64,000 nt of DNA from Vogesella sp. LIG4 (GCF_900090205.1 NZ_LT607802.1:3171456-3235455), one strand, 5' to 3'. Numbered from the stretch's first letter, positions 18,279 through 31,109 are shown. Program-made: numbers and translations. The notes: generated by a model not told the origin, from the letters alone.

Positions 18279-18358
18279 CAGTGCAGGTGCCTGCCCCAGC
18301 TCATACAAACGCGTCGTAAGAAGCTCGGGCCAAACCTATGCTAGACAAGGGTTTGATG

Positions 18359-18378
18359 CTGTTTACGACTTTAATAGG
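18359..18378 (-). repeat. Right, inverted copy of the 20-bp repeat flanking the T6SS cassette
   Basis: On the minus strand it reads CCTATTAAAGTCGTAAACAG, 19 of 20 identical to 11490-11509. The two copies point towards each other across 6.9 kb. Confidence 0.6.
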
Positions 18379-18385
18379 CAGGGCA

Positions 18386-20983
<2,598 letters not shown>

Positions 20984-20998
20984 CAATGGTGCCGCCCG

Positions 20999-21496
20999 TT
21001 ATTCGACGCGAATGCGGTTGACCTGCCAGACGCAGCGGGAATAGATGTCCTTGGTCTGCAGCTCGGGGTGCTTGTCGAACGGATACATCACGAATAGCGG
21101 CCCCTTGTCGCGCACGTTCAGCACCTTGCCGTTCACTTTGCGCGCCAGGATCACGTCGTATTTGTTGAGGTCGCTGAGCGGGATTTCGGCGGCGTAGTCG
21201 TTCAGCGCCACCACGTACAGCCTCTTGCCGCTGGCGCCGGCGGCCTTGAGCACGTCACGGAACAGCGGGCCTTCGAAAGTCTGCGCCGTCTTGTACCACG
21301 GGGTGGCCACCGTCATCTTCACCTGCGGCAGGGCGTCGATCATCTGGCTGTCGAACTGTGTGTCGCTACCGGTATTTTTGGCCACCAGGCCGGACAGGGT
21401 AAGGATGGGGCGGCCCTGCGGCTTGTCCAGTGCCTGCACGCTGGCAGCGGCGGTAAACAGGATGGCAAGCAGCGATGCCTTCAGCAGTGTGTTCAT
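20999..21496 (-). CDS. Exported molybdopterin-oxidoreductase-fold protein
   Basis: 165 residues with a cleavable signal peptide (MNTLLKASLLAILFTAAASVQA). The mature part (ILTLSGLVAKN, VKMTVATPWYKTAQTFEGPLFRDVLKAAGASGKRLYVVALNDYAAEIPLSDL, GPLFVMYPFDKHPELQ) is the small SUOX/YedY-type domain often annotated as molybdopterin-dependent oxidoreductase, but at this size it lacks most cofactor contacts. Such proteins commonly sit beside membrane sensor kinases and cyclic-di-GMP enzymes. Here the gene precedes the hybrid kinase by 15 bases, suggesting a periplasmic sensing partner. Ribosome site GGGAGA. Confidence 0.75.
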   Translation of the reverse strand: MNTLLKASLLAILFTAAASVQALDKPQGRPILTLSGLVAKNTGSDTQFDSQMIDALPQVKMTVATPWYKTAQTFEGPLFRDVLKAAGASGKRLYVVALNDYAAEIPLSDLNKYDVILARKVNGKVLNVRDKGPLFVMYPFDKHPELQTKDIYSRCVWQVNRIRVE

Positions 21497-21575
21497 GCGG
21501 ATCTCCCGAGAATTCAAGTTCCATTTACGACAATTGTAATCGATGTCATCGGGATTGCTGCAGCATATCGTGCCT

Positions 21576-22448
21576 TCAGTGCTTGCTGCCCAGTGCCTGC
21601 GACAGATGCTCCAGCAGCGCGCTGAGCTTGGGCGGCAGGAAACGGCTGCGCGGATAGGCTGCCCAGATGCCGTCCTGCAGCGTGTAGGCATCCAGCACCG
21701 GCACCAGCCGGCCGCTGGCCAGATAGGGCGCCACGTAGTAATCCGGCAGCTGCACCAGGCCCAGGCCATGCAGCGCGGCGTCCAGCAAGGCGCCGCCGCT
21801 GTTGCAGCGCAGCCTGCCGCTTACCCGCACTTCGCGCAGTTTTGCGCCGTCGTTGAAGCGCCAGAAATCGATGGTGCCCACCAGGCACTGGTGCTGCGCC
21901 AGCTCCGCCAGCGTGTGCGGGCTGCCGTGGCGCGCCAGGTAGTCCGGCGCGGCGCAGACATGGTGCTGGCGCTGGCCCAGCTGGCGCAGCAGCAGCGACG
22001 ATTCATCCATCGGCCCCAGGCGGATGCCCAGGTCGTAACCCTGCGCCACCAGGTCGATCTTGCGGTTGTCCAGGTTCAGCTCCGCGCTCACCTGCGGGTG
22101 CAGTTGCAAAAAGCGGCTGAGCAGCGGGGCGATGACGGTTTCACCGTAGTAGGTGGGAGCGGTGATACGCAGATGTCCTGACGGGGTGCCCAGCACCTGC
22201 GACAGCGCCTGCTCCGCCTGTTGCAGGCCGTCCAGCAGCGGGCGGCAGTGCTGGTAATACAGCTGGCCGGCCTCGGTCACGCTTACCCGCCGCGTGGTGC
22301 GGTACAGCAGGCGGGTGGCCAGCCTGGCTTCCAGCGCACCCACCTGGCGGCTGACCTGCGCCACCGACAGCCCCAGCCGCTGGGCGGCCTCGGTGAAACT
22401 TTGCGCTTCCACCACGGTGACGAATTCCACAACGCCTTGCCACTGCAT
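21576..22448 (-). CDS. LysR-family regulator divergent from frmA-fghA
   Basis: 290 residues. N-terminal winged helix-turn-helix (FTEAAQRLGLSVAQVSRQVGALEARLATRLLYRTTRRVSVTEAG) and a C-terminal effector-binding domain of the CrgA/AaeR subfamily type. It is divergently transcribed from the formaldehyde dehydrogenase gene, with a shared 135-base AT-rich control region, and is the likely regulator of that operon. A LysR in place of the FrmR repressor is common in betaproteobacteria. Confidence 0.9.
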   Translation of the reverse strand: MQWQGVVEFVTVVEAQSFTEAAQRLGLSVAQVSRQVGALEARLATRLLYRTTRRVSVTEAGQLYYQHCRPLLDGLQQAEQALSQVLGTPSGHLRITAPTYYGETVIAPLLSRFLQLHPQVSAELNLDNRKIDLVAQGYDLGIRLGPMDESSLLLRQLGQRQHHVCAAPDYLARHGSPHTLAELAQHQCLVGTIDFWRFNDGAKLREVRVSGRLRCNSGGALLDAALHGLGLVQLPDYYVAPYLASGRLVPVLDAYTLQDGIWAAYPRSRFLPPKLSALLEHLSQALGSKH

Positions 22449-22573
22449 GATTGTTACCTATTGGCAAAAATATGTTTCCATTTAACCGGATTATTTCTGC
22501 ATTGCCTATTCCTACAATGACGTGGTCCGTGGCCCGGCACTTGCCGTTGGCCGCATTCATGCTTTGCCATTGA

Positions 22574-23710
<1,137 letters not shown>

Positions 23711-23717
23711 GGCCGGC

Positions 23718-24566
23718 ATGAGCGCAACGCTAGAGCTGCTGTCCAGCCAGCGCGCCTTCGGCGGCTGGCACAAGCGCTACCGCCACCAGTCGGCCAGCAC
23801 CGGCACGGCGATGACCTTTGCCATCTACCTGCCGCCGCAGACGGCGCAGGGCGAGCGGGTGCCGGTGCTGTACTGGCTGTCCGGGCTGACCTGCAACGAC
23901 GAGAACTTCGCCACCAAGGCCGGCGCGCAGCGCGTGGCCGCCGAGCTGGGGCTGGCACTGGTAATGCCGGACACCAGCCCGCGCGGCGAAGGCGTGGCCG
24001 ATGCCGAGCGCTACGACCTGGGGCAGGGCGCCGGCTTCTATGTCAACGCCACCCAGGCGCCATGGGCCGCGCACTACCGCATGTACGACTACGTGGTGGA
24101 CGAGCTGCCGGCGCTGGTGGAAGCGAGCTTTCCGGTAAGCGGCCAGCGGGCGATCAGCGGTCATTCCATGGGCGGCCATGGCGCGCTGATGGTGGCGCTG
24201 CGCAACCCGGGGCGCTATGCCTCGGTGTCGGCGTTCTCGCCTATCGTCAACCCGGCTTCGGTGCCGTGGGGGCAGCTGGCGTTCAGCAGCTACCTGGGCG
24301 AGGACCGTGCGGCATGGGCGGCCTACGACAGCTGCCAGCTGCTGGCTGAAGCGCAGCCGCTGCCCACGCTGGTGGACCAGGGCGAACAGGACAGCTTCAA
24401 GCCGGAGCAGCTGCAACCGGAGGCGCTACAGTTGGCCGCAAGCAAGCGCGACTGGCCGCTGACGCTGCGGCTGCAGCCGGGCTATGACCACAGCTATTAC
24501 TTCGTGGCCAGCTTCATCGAGGACCATCTGCGTTTTCATGCGGCCAACCTGGCGGCTGCCGGCTGA
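23718..24566 (+). CDS. fghA: S-formylglutathione hydrolase
   Basis: Hydrolyses S-formylglutathione to formate and glutathione, completing formaldehyde detoxification. 282 residues, esterase D family, with the nucleophile elbow [21 protein letters not shown], the oxyanion block [12 protein letters not shown], and the catalytic His in [17 protein letters not shown]. Start ATG 23718 has GAGG upstream and follows the frmA stop by 7 bases, so the two are one operon. Two 10-mer copies (24431, 24539). Confidence 0.96.
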   Translation: MSATLELLSSQRAFGGWHKRYRHQSASTGTAMTFAIYLPPQTAQGERVPVLYWLSGLTCNDENFATKAGAQRVAAELGLALVMPDTSPRGEGVADAERYDLGQGAGFYVNATQAPWAAHYRMYDYVVDELPALVEASFPVSGQRAISGHSMGGHGALMVALRNPGRYASVSAFSPIVNPASVPWGQLAFSSYLGEDRAAWAAYDSCQLLAEAQPLPTLVDQGEQDSFKPEQLQPEALQLAASKRDWPLTLRLQPGYDHSYYFVASFIEDHLRFHAANLAAAG

Positions 24567-24619
24567 CCCTGATCGGTGCAATACAAGGCCGGCACGGGGA
24601 TTTTCTTTATGGAATAAAA

Positions 24620-24641
24620 GCTCACATATTTTCGTGTGAGC
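24620..24641 (+). terminator. Hairpin after fghA
   Basis: GCTCACA and TGTGAGC pair around an 8-base AT-rich loop. No T-run follows, so it may protect the transcript end ahead of the terminator at 24683. Confidence 0.4.
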
Positions 24642-24682
24642 TGGTATCCGTAAGCCTTCATGATCGGTTAACAGTAATATTC

Positions 24683-24710
24683 ATGCCTCGGCTTCGGCCG
24701 AGGCATTTTT
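24683..24710 (+). terminator. Intrinsic terminator of frmA-fghA
   Basis: ATGCCTCGGC, TTCG tetraloop and GCCGAGGCAT followed by TTTTT: a textbook UUCG-loop terminator. Confidence 0.9.
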
Positions 24711-25091
24711 ATGTGGGCCATCGCAGGGCATTTGATCGGGAGCTCCCTGGCCGGACCTCGGCCGAAGCGGCCGGCCACCCACCTGCCCTGAGTGTCCGGT
24801 TAGGGCCACATACCGGCCACTTTCTAAATGGTGGGTTTTCTGACTTGGAAAACACTCACTTTCTACCCACTCCGACTCTTCAAGGTAGCGTTGGCTCTCC
24901 GGCAGGTATGCGAGTGGAGCGGTCGCCTGGTGTGGCTGCTCTTGGGGAGCAGTTCTCCTTTGACGTGATAGATGCCGGAGCACAGCTTGATCCATACGAT
25001 CGTGCCGTTTGGGGCTTGCTGCCGGGCTTGTGCTTCAGCGGAGTAGGAGATGGGCTAAGACGTGCTGAGCGAGCAAGTGCCCGCTAGGTTC
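24711..25091. other. Stretch without a supportable gene
   Basis: About 380 bases. Long frames on both strands have no recognisable protein character, except that the last 60 codons on the plus strand (24906-25087, ending RAERASAR) read plausibly (SFDVIDAGAQLDPYDRAVWG) and may be a gene tail without a head. Start of a lower-GC accessory patch. Confidence 0.35.
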
Positions 25092-25880
25092 CTATGGCTT
25101 GGCCGCAGCCTTATGCTCACCAAAGCGGCCCTGCACTGCGGCAAGCTGATCGACGCTGGTGGCCACTAGCCAAGCGTGCGCCTGCTCGACCTGCAAGCGG
25201 TTATGCTCCTTCAACGGCCCCAGAGCGGTTGCCGCCTGCCACACCACCGGTGCCGTCTTGCTGGTGCGACCCGAGGTGGCGCCGACCAACAGGCAGTAGG
25301 GCCCGAGCGGAAGCGTGACATACGGTGTAGAAGGGCTGACGCGCACACTCCAGTCTATAAACGGCGTCTCGCAGATCATCAACGGGTGGGGCAGACCGTA
25401 CAGCACCGAATAGTCGTAGAGGTGTAGTTGCTCACGCCGCTCCACGTACAGTGTGCGGATATCCGTGATCACTGCGGCCCGGATTTCGTCATCGAACATC
25501 GGCTCTTCGGAATAGCGGGCAAAAGCCCGCCGTGCTTCGAGCTGATAAGCACTGAATAGACCCAACTCGATGCAATCGTGTACCGCGCGCAGTACCTCGG
25601 CAGCAGAACCTGCTTCCGTCGGTTTGCCCATCTGCGCCGCGTGCAAAAAGCGGGCAAGCCCGGCCTCTTGCACCATCGGTCCCTCGCCCGCTGGCGGCGA
25701 CATCTCTCTGGCAAGCGGCACGTAGAAATAGTCTTCATTGGCGAAGCGCGATTTCTTGCCTTCGTCAAACTTGATCTCGCCATCCTGGCAGTCGAGATAA
25801 CGCGTGCCTACGCGGCCGTGCTCCCATACCCAGTTTTTGAGGAAGGGGCGCAATGGATGCAGCTTGTCTTGGCCAGTCAT
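25092..25880 (-). CDS. Unknown protein, possibly DUF4238-like
   Basis: 262 residues from MTGQDKLHPLRPF. The frame extends 74 codons further, but this ATG starts the protein-like part and has a GGCGGG site about 8 bases upstream. No signal peptide or membrane helix. The layout KNWVWEHGRVGTRYLDCQDGEIKFDEGKKSRFANEDYFYVPL near the N-terminus and HPLMICETPFIDWSVRVSPSTPYVTLPLGPYCLLVG near the C-terminus recall DUF4238 proteins, which are spread among accessory genes, but this is only by pattern. Codon usage is less GC-biased than the neighbours. A variant 10-mer (CTTGGCCGCA, 25098) sits at the very 3' end. Confidence 0.6.
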   Translation of the reverse strand: MTGQDKLHPLRPFLKNWVWEHGRVGTRYLDCQDGEIKFDEGKKSRFANEDYFYVPLAREMSPPAGEGPMVQEAGLARFLHAAQMGKPTEAGSAAEVLRAVHDCIELGLFSAYQLEARRAFARYSEEPMFDDEIRAAVITDIRTLYVERREQLHLYDYSVLYGLPHPLMICETPFIDWSVRVSPSTPYVTLPLGPYCLLVGATSGRTSKTAPVVWQAATALGPLKEHNRLQVEQAHAWLVATSVDQLAAVQGRFGEHKAAAKP

Positions 25881-26132
25881 AAAAAACCCGCCTTCAAAAT
25901 GGCAATATAGCATGCAGGCCGGATGCAGCTTGGCGAGCCAAGGGCGGGTTTGGTTCATCGACCCGTGCGGGTAGCCCAGCATGTATCGGATTGGATACGG
26001 TCGTAAAAATGGCAGTTCAGCGGGAGCGCCAGTTCGTGTATGGGGCAGATAGCCGACGTTGGTAGGGGGAGTGAAAAATCGCATGACCGCTGTTGGCGAC
26101 ATCGATCAAAGTGTGCTCCCGGCCAGGAGTAG

Positions 26133-26363
26133 TCGGCCACCATCTTCATAGACAGCCATTCGAGCGGCTACTTCACTCCGAAACTTGCCCGATACCCAAT
26201 GCAAACAATTCGGCCAAAGCTGCCTGTCAGCAGTGCAGTGAGCAATGGCGGGTTTGCACAGAACTTCCTCCCTGATAATGCATCGATTTCGGCATGGTAT
26301 GGTGCAGTAGCTGGTTCAATAGGCGCTGTTTTTGGCATGAATATCCTGCGTTGGATAGGGTAA
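26133..26363 (+). pseudogene. C-terminal remnant of an unidentified protein
   Basis: A 76-codon open stretch without a suitable start reads like a genuine protein tail: IDSHSSGYFTPKLARYP, LPDNASISAWYGAVAGS and a hydrophobic end IGAVFGMNILRWIG. The first ATG (26199) would give only 54 residues and has no ribosome site. Upstream the frame is closed by TAG. It precedes the small membrane protein at 26457 in the same direction, the arrangement of a truncated effector tail followed by its partner gene. The identity is unknown. Confidence 0.45.
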
Positions 26364-26456
26364 AAGTTTAGTGGCAGCAGTGCAAATGCAACTATTTCAA
26401 ATTTCCATATTTTATTTTAAAATAATCAAAACAGGACGAGAAAGGGCTGATGTGCA

Positions 26457-26864
26457 ATGAGGATATTTTTAGTAGCAGCCATCCGAATGGGAGTGTTTTT
26501 TGCGCTTTGGCCAGTTGCTTGGTATGTGTCTCGGGCTATTGAGCCAAAAAGATTTCGCCATTTATTGATGGGGTTGTGTATTCCGCTATTTGGATACTTG
26601 TTAAACAATTTTAGCTATGAAATGGATGTTTATCTGTGTGTAAAGGTGGGTTGGTTGTTTTGCAACGACAACCCGCCTACTCGGCCAGAATTAATCGCAT
26701 GGCGAAACATGTATGGGGTGCCGCTTTTTGTGGGGTTTTCGTTTATTATTGCCAATAAATTTATGTTATATTTAATAAAGGCAAATCGGCGCCTGAGGCC
26801 TGCTCTGCGAGCGACCGGGCCATCCATGGTGAAATCATGGAAACGTCGACTTTGGTGGCTTTGA
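26457..26864 (+). CDS. Small unknown membrane protein
   Basis: 135 residues, AT-rich compared with the surroundings. Three likely membrane helices: IFLVAAIRMGVFFALWPVAWYV, LLMGLCIPLFGYLLNNF and VPLFVGFSFIIANKFMLYLI, with a basic C-terminus (KANRRLRP...KSWKRRLWWL). No homologue recognised. Low GC, absence of the 10-mer and the preceding gene remnant suggest a horizontally acquired gene, conceivably an immunity protein left without its toxin. That function is speculation. Confidence 0.6.
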   Translation: MRIFLVAAIRMGVFFALWPVAWYVSRAIEPKRFRHLLMGLCIPLFGYLLNNFSYEMDVYLCVKVGWLFCNDNPPTRPELIAWRNMYGVPLFVGFSFIIANKFMLYLIKANRRLRPALRATGPSMVKSWKRRLWWL

Positions 26865-26990
26865 AAGGCGGTGGTAATGAATTTATTTGCGTTGAATTTA
26901 ATGTCGTGCAAAGTGTTTGAACTGCTCATTATTTACTAGTTATTTTTACGGCTGCTTTTAACATGAAAGCAATGACCATTCCACCCGCAA

Positions 26991-27015
26991 TAAAAAAGCC
27001 AGCGCAATGCTGGCT
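26991..27015 (-). terminator. Intrinsic terminator of the amino acid-binding lipoprotein gene
   Basis: Minus strand: AGCCAGC, 5-base loop, GCTGGCT, then a run of T. About 30 bases past the stop. Confidence 0.85.
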
Positions 27016-27046
27016 CAAGTCACGAACAACAGCGGAAACACTTACA

Positions 27047-28258
27047 TCACGGCGATACACCAGGCTGGTCACCACCAATAGTAGAAACCACGGTCCATTT
27101 CCCGTTCTTGACTTGATAGACGGTTACCGCGCCATTTCGGATGTCGCCTTTGGCATCAAAGGCAATCTTGCCCGTGACACCGGTGTAGCTTGTCTTGCCA
27201 ACTTCGGGCAGGTATTTCTTCGGGTCAGCGGAGCCTGCGCGCTTCATCGCGTCAACCAGGACACGCACGGCATCGTATTCATACGGGGCATAGACCTGAA
27301 CCTCGGCGTTGAACCTGGCTTTGAACTTCTTATCGAACGCGGCAAAGCCTGGCATCTTGTCGCGCGACACGCCGCAGCTGGATGCGTACTGCCCTTCAGA
27401 GGCATCGCCTGCCAATTTGATGAACTCCGGCGACTGCCAGCCATCACCACCCATCAGCTTTGCCTTTAGCCCCAGACGCTTCATCTGTTTGGCCAGCGGG
27501 CCGGCCTGGGCATCCATGCCGCCATAGAACACTACATCAGGCTGCGTGGCCTTGATGGAAGTGAGAATGGCATTGAAATCAGTGGCGGTATTGGTGGTGA
27601 ACTCGCGCTTTACTACGCTGGCGCCTTTACCTTTAACCGCCTTTTCAAACTCATCGGCCAGGCCTTGGCCATAAGCCGTACGGTCGTCGATGATGGCAAC
27701 CTTCCTCGCCTTCAGGCCATCCACCGCAAACTGTCCCAGCGCCGTACCTTGCTGCACATCATTGGCGATTACCCGGAACGTGGTCTTGAAACCCTGCTTG
27801 GTGTAGTCGGCATTGGTAGCCGATGGCGAAATCTGCGGCAAACCTGCATCCGCATAAATCTTGGATGCCGGAATCGTGGTGCCGGAGTTCAAGTGGCCAA
27901 CAACACCGACCACGCCGGCATCGACCAGGCGTTGCGCAACTTGCGTACCGATTTTCGGGTCGCCCTGGTCATCTTCGGAAACCAGTTCGAACGTCACCTT
28001 CTTGCCCGCTATTTCAATGCTTTCCGCATTCAGGTCATCAATCGCCAGCTTGGCACCATATTCGTTGTCCTTGCCCAGGTGGGCGATCGGCCCCGTCATC
28101 GGCGAGACCTGGCCGATCTTGACCACGGTGCTTGCGGCGGCGGGGGCCGCAGCAGACATGTCGGCAGCTTTATCACCCTCCGCAGCCGGTTTAGCGCTAC
28201 AGGCAACCAGTGCCAATGCCACCGCGGTGCAGGCGCTCAGCTTTACAAAGTTTTCCAT
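27047..28258 (-). CDS. Branched-chain amino acid ABC transporter substrate-binding lipoprotein
   Basis: Binds Leu/Ile/Val-type ligands in the periplasm for an ABC importer. 403 residues. Start MENFVKLS with GAGGAGA 8 bases upstream; lipobox LALVAC, then an Ala-rich linker. The type I periplasmic-binding fold follows, with VKIGQVSPMTGPIAHLGKDNEYGAKLAIDDLNA, VVGVVGHLNSGTTIPASKIYADAGLPQISPSATN and VAIIDDRTAYGQGLADEFEKA. No permease or ATPase genes are adjacent, so it works with a transporter encoded elsewhere. It follows a PLP decarboxylase gene in the same direction; a link between them is possible but unproven. Confidence 0.92.
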   Translation of the reverse strand: MENFVKLSACTAVALALVACSAKPAAEGDKAADMSAAAPAAASTVVKIGQVSPMTGPIAHLGKDNEYGAKLAIDDLNAESIEIAGKKVTFELVSEDDQGDPKIGTQVAQRLVDAGVVGVVGHLNSGTTIPASKIYADAGLPQISPSATNADYTKQGFKTTFRVIANDVQQGTALGQFAVDGLKARKVAIIDDRTAYGQGLADEFEKAVKGKGASVVKREFTTNTATDFNAILTSIKATQPDVVFYGGMDAQAGPLAKQMKRLGLKAKLMGGDGWQSPEFIKLAGDASEGQYASSCGVSRDKMPGFAAFDKKFKARFNAEVQVYAPYEYDAVRVLVDAMKRAGSADPKKYLPEVGKTSYTGVTGKIAFDAKGDIRNGAVTVYQVKNGKWTVVSTIGGDQPGVSP

Positions 28259-28373
28259 CACTTTCTCCTCAGTAGAGTGGCTGTTTTTTGTGCTGTTACG
28301 GATTACTTGCGGCAAAGCTCTCCCTGCTGCTGGCCTGGTGGATCAAGCAGTTCAAGGAGCAAAACGTGGGAAT

Positions 28374-28395
28374 CAGGCGGGGCAGCGCCCGCCTG
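28374..28395 (-). terminator. GC hairpin after the PLP decarboxylase
   Basis: CAGGCGGG and CCCGCCTG pair immediately after the stop at 28400. The T-run is poor. Confidence 0.45.
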
Positions 28396-28399
28396 CAGA

Positions 28400-29836
28400 T
28401 CAGGATGCGAGCTGTGCCGGCAGGCACTCGGCAGAAACCTTTTGCATGTGTTGCCACAGCGCAGCCACATGTTCACGCTCGGTAGGGAGCGCACCGACCG
28501 ATATCCGCACCATCCAGCGGCCGTCCAGTGTTGCGGGAGTCACATATGCCTGGCCGGATTGGTTGAGTGCATCTGCCCAGGCCAGGGTGTGGCGGTCCAG
28601 TGCTTCGCCAGACAAACCCGCCGGCGCATGCCGCAGGCACACCGTCTGCAGGTTGACCGGGGCCAGTACCTGCCAATCCGGCGCATCGTGCACCTGCTGT
28701 TCCAGCCACTTGGCATTGGCCAGGTCGCGACGCAGGCGCTGCTGCAAGCCTTTAACACCCTCGGCGCGGATCAGGCACCACAGCTTGAGTGCACGGAAGC
28801 GGCGCCCAAGCGGAATACCCCAGTCGCGCAGGTTTTTTACTTCGCTGTCGACCTTGGATTGCAAATAGCTAGGGTTGGTACTCATCACCCGGATCAGGTG
28901 TTCCTGGTCGCGCACGTAGTAGAGCGAACAATCGAATGCGACCCCAAGCCACTTGTGTGCGTTCAGTACCAGCGAATCAGCCTTCTCGATGCCATCCCAC
29001 ATCCAGCGACACTCCGGCAGAATCATTGCCGAGCCGGCCATGGCCGAATCGACATGGAACCAGAGGCCATACTGTTCGGCGATATCGCCGATTGCCGCCA
29101 GCGGGTCTGTGGCCGTGGTGGTAGTGGTGCCGGTGGTGGCGACAACGGCACATGGCTGCAAGCCATTAGCCAGGTCGGCCTGGATGGCTTGCGCCAGGGC
29201 CGACGGAATCAGTGCAAAGTCGGCATCGGTATCAACGTAGCGGATATTGTCCTTGCCGAAGCCGGCCAGTAGTGCCGCCTTGTCCACCGAGCTGTGCGCA
29301 TGGCGCGACACATAGATGATCAGCGGCTTGTCCAGTGCCTGCATGCCGCCTTTTACCAACGCGTAGTCGGAGGTGCGTTCGCGTGCGCAAATCAGTGCCA
29401 GCAAGGTGGAGGTGGAGGCGGTGTCCTGAATCACGCCGCTCCATTGAGCTGACAAACCCACCATCTGGCGTACCCAGTCGGTAGTGGTTTCTTCCAGTTC
29501 GGTCAATGCCGGGCTGGACTGCCACGACAGACCAAGCACCCCCAGGCCGGTGCTCAGGTAATCCCCCAGCACCGAGGAGAGCGTGCCGTTGGAAGGGAAG
29601 TAGCCGAAGAAGTTCGGATGCTGCCAGTGCGACAGCCCAGGCATGATCAGCTGGTCGACATCCTCGAACAGCGATTCGAAGGGCTCGGGCTGTTGCGGTG
29701 GCACCTTGGGCAAGGTCGCCTTGATCTGGCCAGGTTCAACCTGTGCCATCACCGGCAAGTTGGCCACATTGCTGCGATAGTCGGCAATGCGATCAATCAG
29801 TTGATGGCCGTAGCGACGAAACTCGTCTGGGGTCAT
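28400..29836 (-). CDS. PLP-dependent group II amino acid decarboxylase
   Basis: 478 residues, aromatic-L-amino-acid/tyrosine/glutamate decarboxylase superfamily. Cofactor features: SWQSSPALTELEETTTDWV and DTASTSTLLALICARER near the N-terminus, WFHVDSAMAGSAMILPE (the Asp that pairs with the PLP ring), and the Schiff-base Lys in VLNAHKWLGVAFDCS. The sequence is closest in style to aromatic (Trp/Tyr/DOPA) decarboxylases, but the substrate cannot be fixed from sequence alone. The start ATG 29836 follows AAGGAG; an upstream in-frame GTG is less likely. A LysR gene lies directly upstream, same strand, and may control it. Confidence 0.9.
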   Translation of the reverse strand: MTPDEFRRYGHQLIDRIADYRSNVANLPVMAQVEPGQIKATLPKVPPQQPEPFESLFEDVDQLIMPGLSHWQHPNFFGYFPSNGTLSSVLGDYLSTGLGVLGLSWQSSPALTELEETTTDWVRQMVGLSAQWSGVIQDTASTSTLLALICARERTSDYALVKGGMQALDKPLIIYVSRHAHSSVDKAALLAGFGKDNIRYVDTDADFALIPSALAQAIQADLANGLQPCAVVATTGTTTTTATDPLAAIGDIAEQYGLWFHVDSAMAGSAMILPECRWMWDGIEKADSLVLNAHKWLGVAFDCSLYYVRDQEHLIRVMSTNPSYLQSKVDSEVKNLRDWGIPLGRRFRALKLWCLIRAEGVKGLQQRLRRDLANAKWLEQQVHDAPDWQVLAPVNLQTVCLRHAPAGLSGEALDRHTLAWADALNQSGQAYVTPATLDGRWMVRISVGALPTEREHVAALWQHMQKVSAECLPAQLAS

Positions 29837-29950
29837 TGCATGCACTCCTTGAATTGACACATCCGTCTAGATGCTGGGGCAAGTCTAGGGGGCATGTGTG
29901 CAAGTCAAGAACACCGGGCGCCGCATAGTAGGCATGCAAAAACCGGATAG

Positions 29951-30886
29951 TTAATTGCCGCTGTGGTAGTTGCTGACACCAAAGCGTGAGTCTTGCCATA
30001 GCTCATGCACCTGGTTGCGGAACCATTGGTGAGCCGGGTCGTGATGGGTGCGGGTATGCCACAGTACCCAGTAACGGTGCGTGTGGGTAATGAAGCCCAG
30101 CGGCCGCCAGGTGATGGGGTAAACCTGTGCCAGGCTCGCGGCGATATGCTCCGGCAGGGTGACCAGCAGCCTGCTATCGCTTACCACGCGCAAGGCAGCG
30201 GTATAAAACGGCACTTCCAGTTGCAGGGTACGCCGCTGCCGCCGCTGGCTCAGGTAGTGGTCGATGAAGCTGTCCTTGTCGCCACCACCGGAAATCCGTA
30301 CATGCGGCCAGGCCAGATAATCGGCTTCACTCAGGCTGCGACAGGCACTCAGCGGATGCTGCGCTTGCATCACGCACACCGGGCGGTCCTCGCCAAGCAA
30401 TTTGCCATGCAACTCGTCCGGCACATCGTCCAGCATGGTGGTGATCAGGTCGAGGCCACCACTGGCCAGCAGATCAAACTGTCTGGCTTGCCAGGTGTGG
30501 TAGCGGATGGAGGCATGCGGAGCGCTGCTCGCCAGCCGCTGCATCAGCAAGGGCAGCATGTGGTCGGCGATGTAATCGGATGCGGCCAACTCGAAGCGAC
30601 GATCACAGCGCTCGGGAGAAAACGAGGCAGGGCTAAGCAGCGCCTCCATCTCGGCCAGCAGGTGCTTGAGCGGCCCGATCAGCGCCTCAGCCCGCGGCGT
30701 GAGCACATACTCACGGCCATGCCGCACCAGCAACGGGTCGTCAAAGTCCTGTCGCAGCTGTGCCAGTTGGCGACTCAACACCGGCTGGCTGCTGTTGAGG
30801 CGCAGGGCTGCGTGGCTGAGGTTGCGTGTTTCCAGCAGCACATCAAGGGTGTGTAGCAGGGCAAAGCTGAGGTTTGAAAGCTGCAT
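29951..30886 (-). CDS. LysR-family regulator
   Basis: 311 residues, NodD/LeuO-type layout: N-terminal helix-turn-helix (LLETRNLSHAALRLNSSQPVLSRQLAQLRQDFDDPLLVRHGREYVLTPRAE) and a substrate domain beginning RRFELAASDYIADHMLPLLMQRL. It sits 114 bases upstream of the PLP decarboxylase on the same strand, so it is the probable regulator of that gene. One 10-mer copy (30581), the first after a 5.5-kb gap. Confidence 0.9.
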   Translation of the reverse strand: MQLSNLSFALLHTLDVLLETRNLSHAALRLNSSQPVLSRQLAQLRQDFDDPLLVRHGREYVLTPRAEALIGPLKHLLAEMEALLSPASFSPERCDRRFELAASDYIADHMLPLLMQRLASSAPHASIRYHTWQARQFDLLASGGLDLITTMLDDVPDELHGKLLGEDRPVCVMQAQHPLSACRSLSEADYLAWPHVRISGGGDKDSFIDHYLSQRRQRRTLQLEVPFYTAALRVVSDSRLLVTLPEHIAASLAQVYPITWRPLGFITHTHRYWVLWHTRTHHDPAHQWFRNQVHELWQDSRFGVSNYHSGN

Positions 30887-31080
30887 GGTTGGCTCGGGTA
30901 GTGCTTTCAAGATTCAGAAACTTAACATGTAAACTTAATGCTGCATATGCTCGAACTGCCTGGCTGGCCCGCTCCAACTTGAGTGCACGATGGGATAGGT
31001 CCGCTGAATTGCTGGTAGCTGCCAACGTGGCACTGTGAACTTGTCTGCCAGTTGCACGCAGATCACCCCTGCCGGCTTTT

Positions 31081-31109
31081 TTGATAGCCACGGACGATGG
31101 TGGATATAG
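31081..31109 (+). promoter_or_regulatory. Promoter candidate for the DUF3330-type gene
   Basis: TTGATA (31081-31086), 17-base spacer, ATATAG (31104-31109), about 67 bases before the ATG at 31176. Confidence 0.35.

Noticed and set aside
24681..24995. 104-codon minus-strand frame after fghA
   Set aside because: It runs through the fghA terminator hairpin and has no ribosome site or protein-like pattern.
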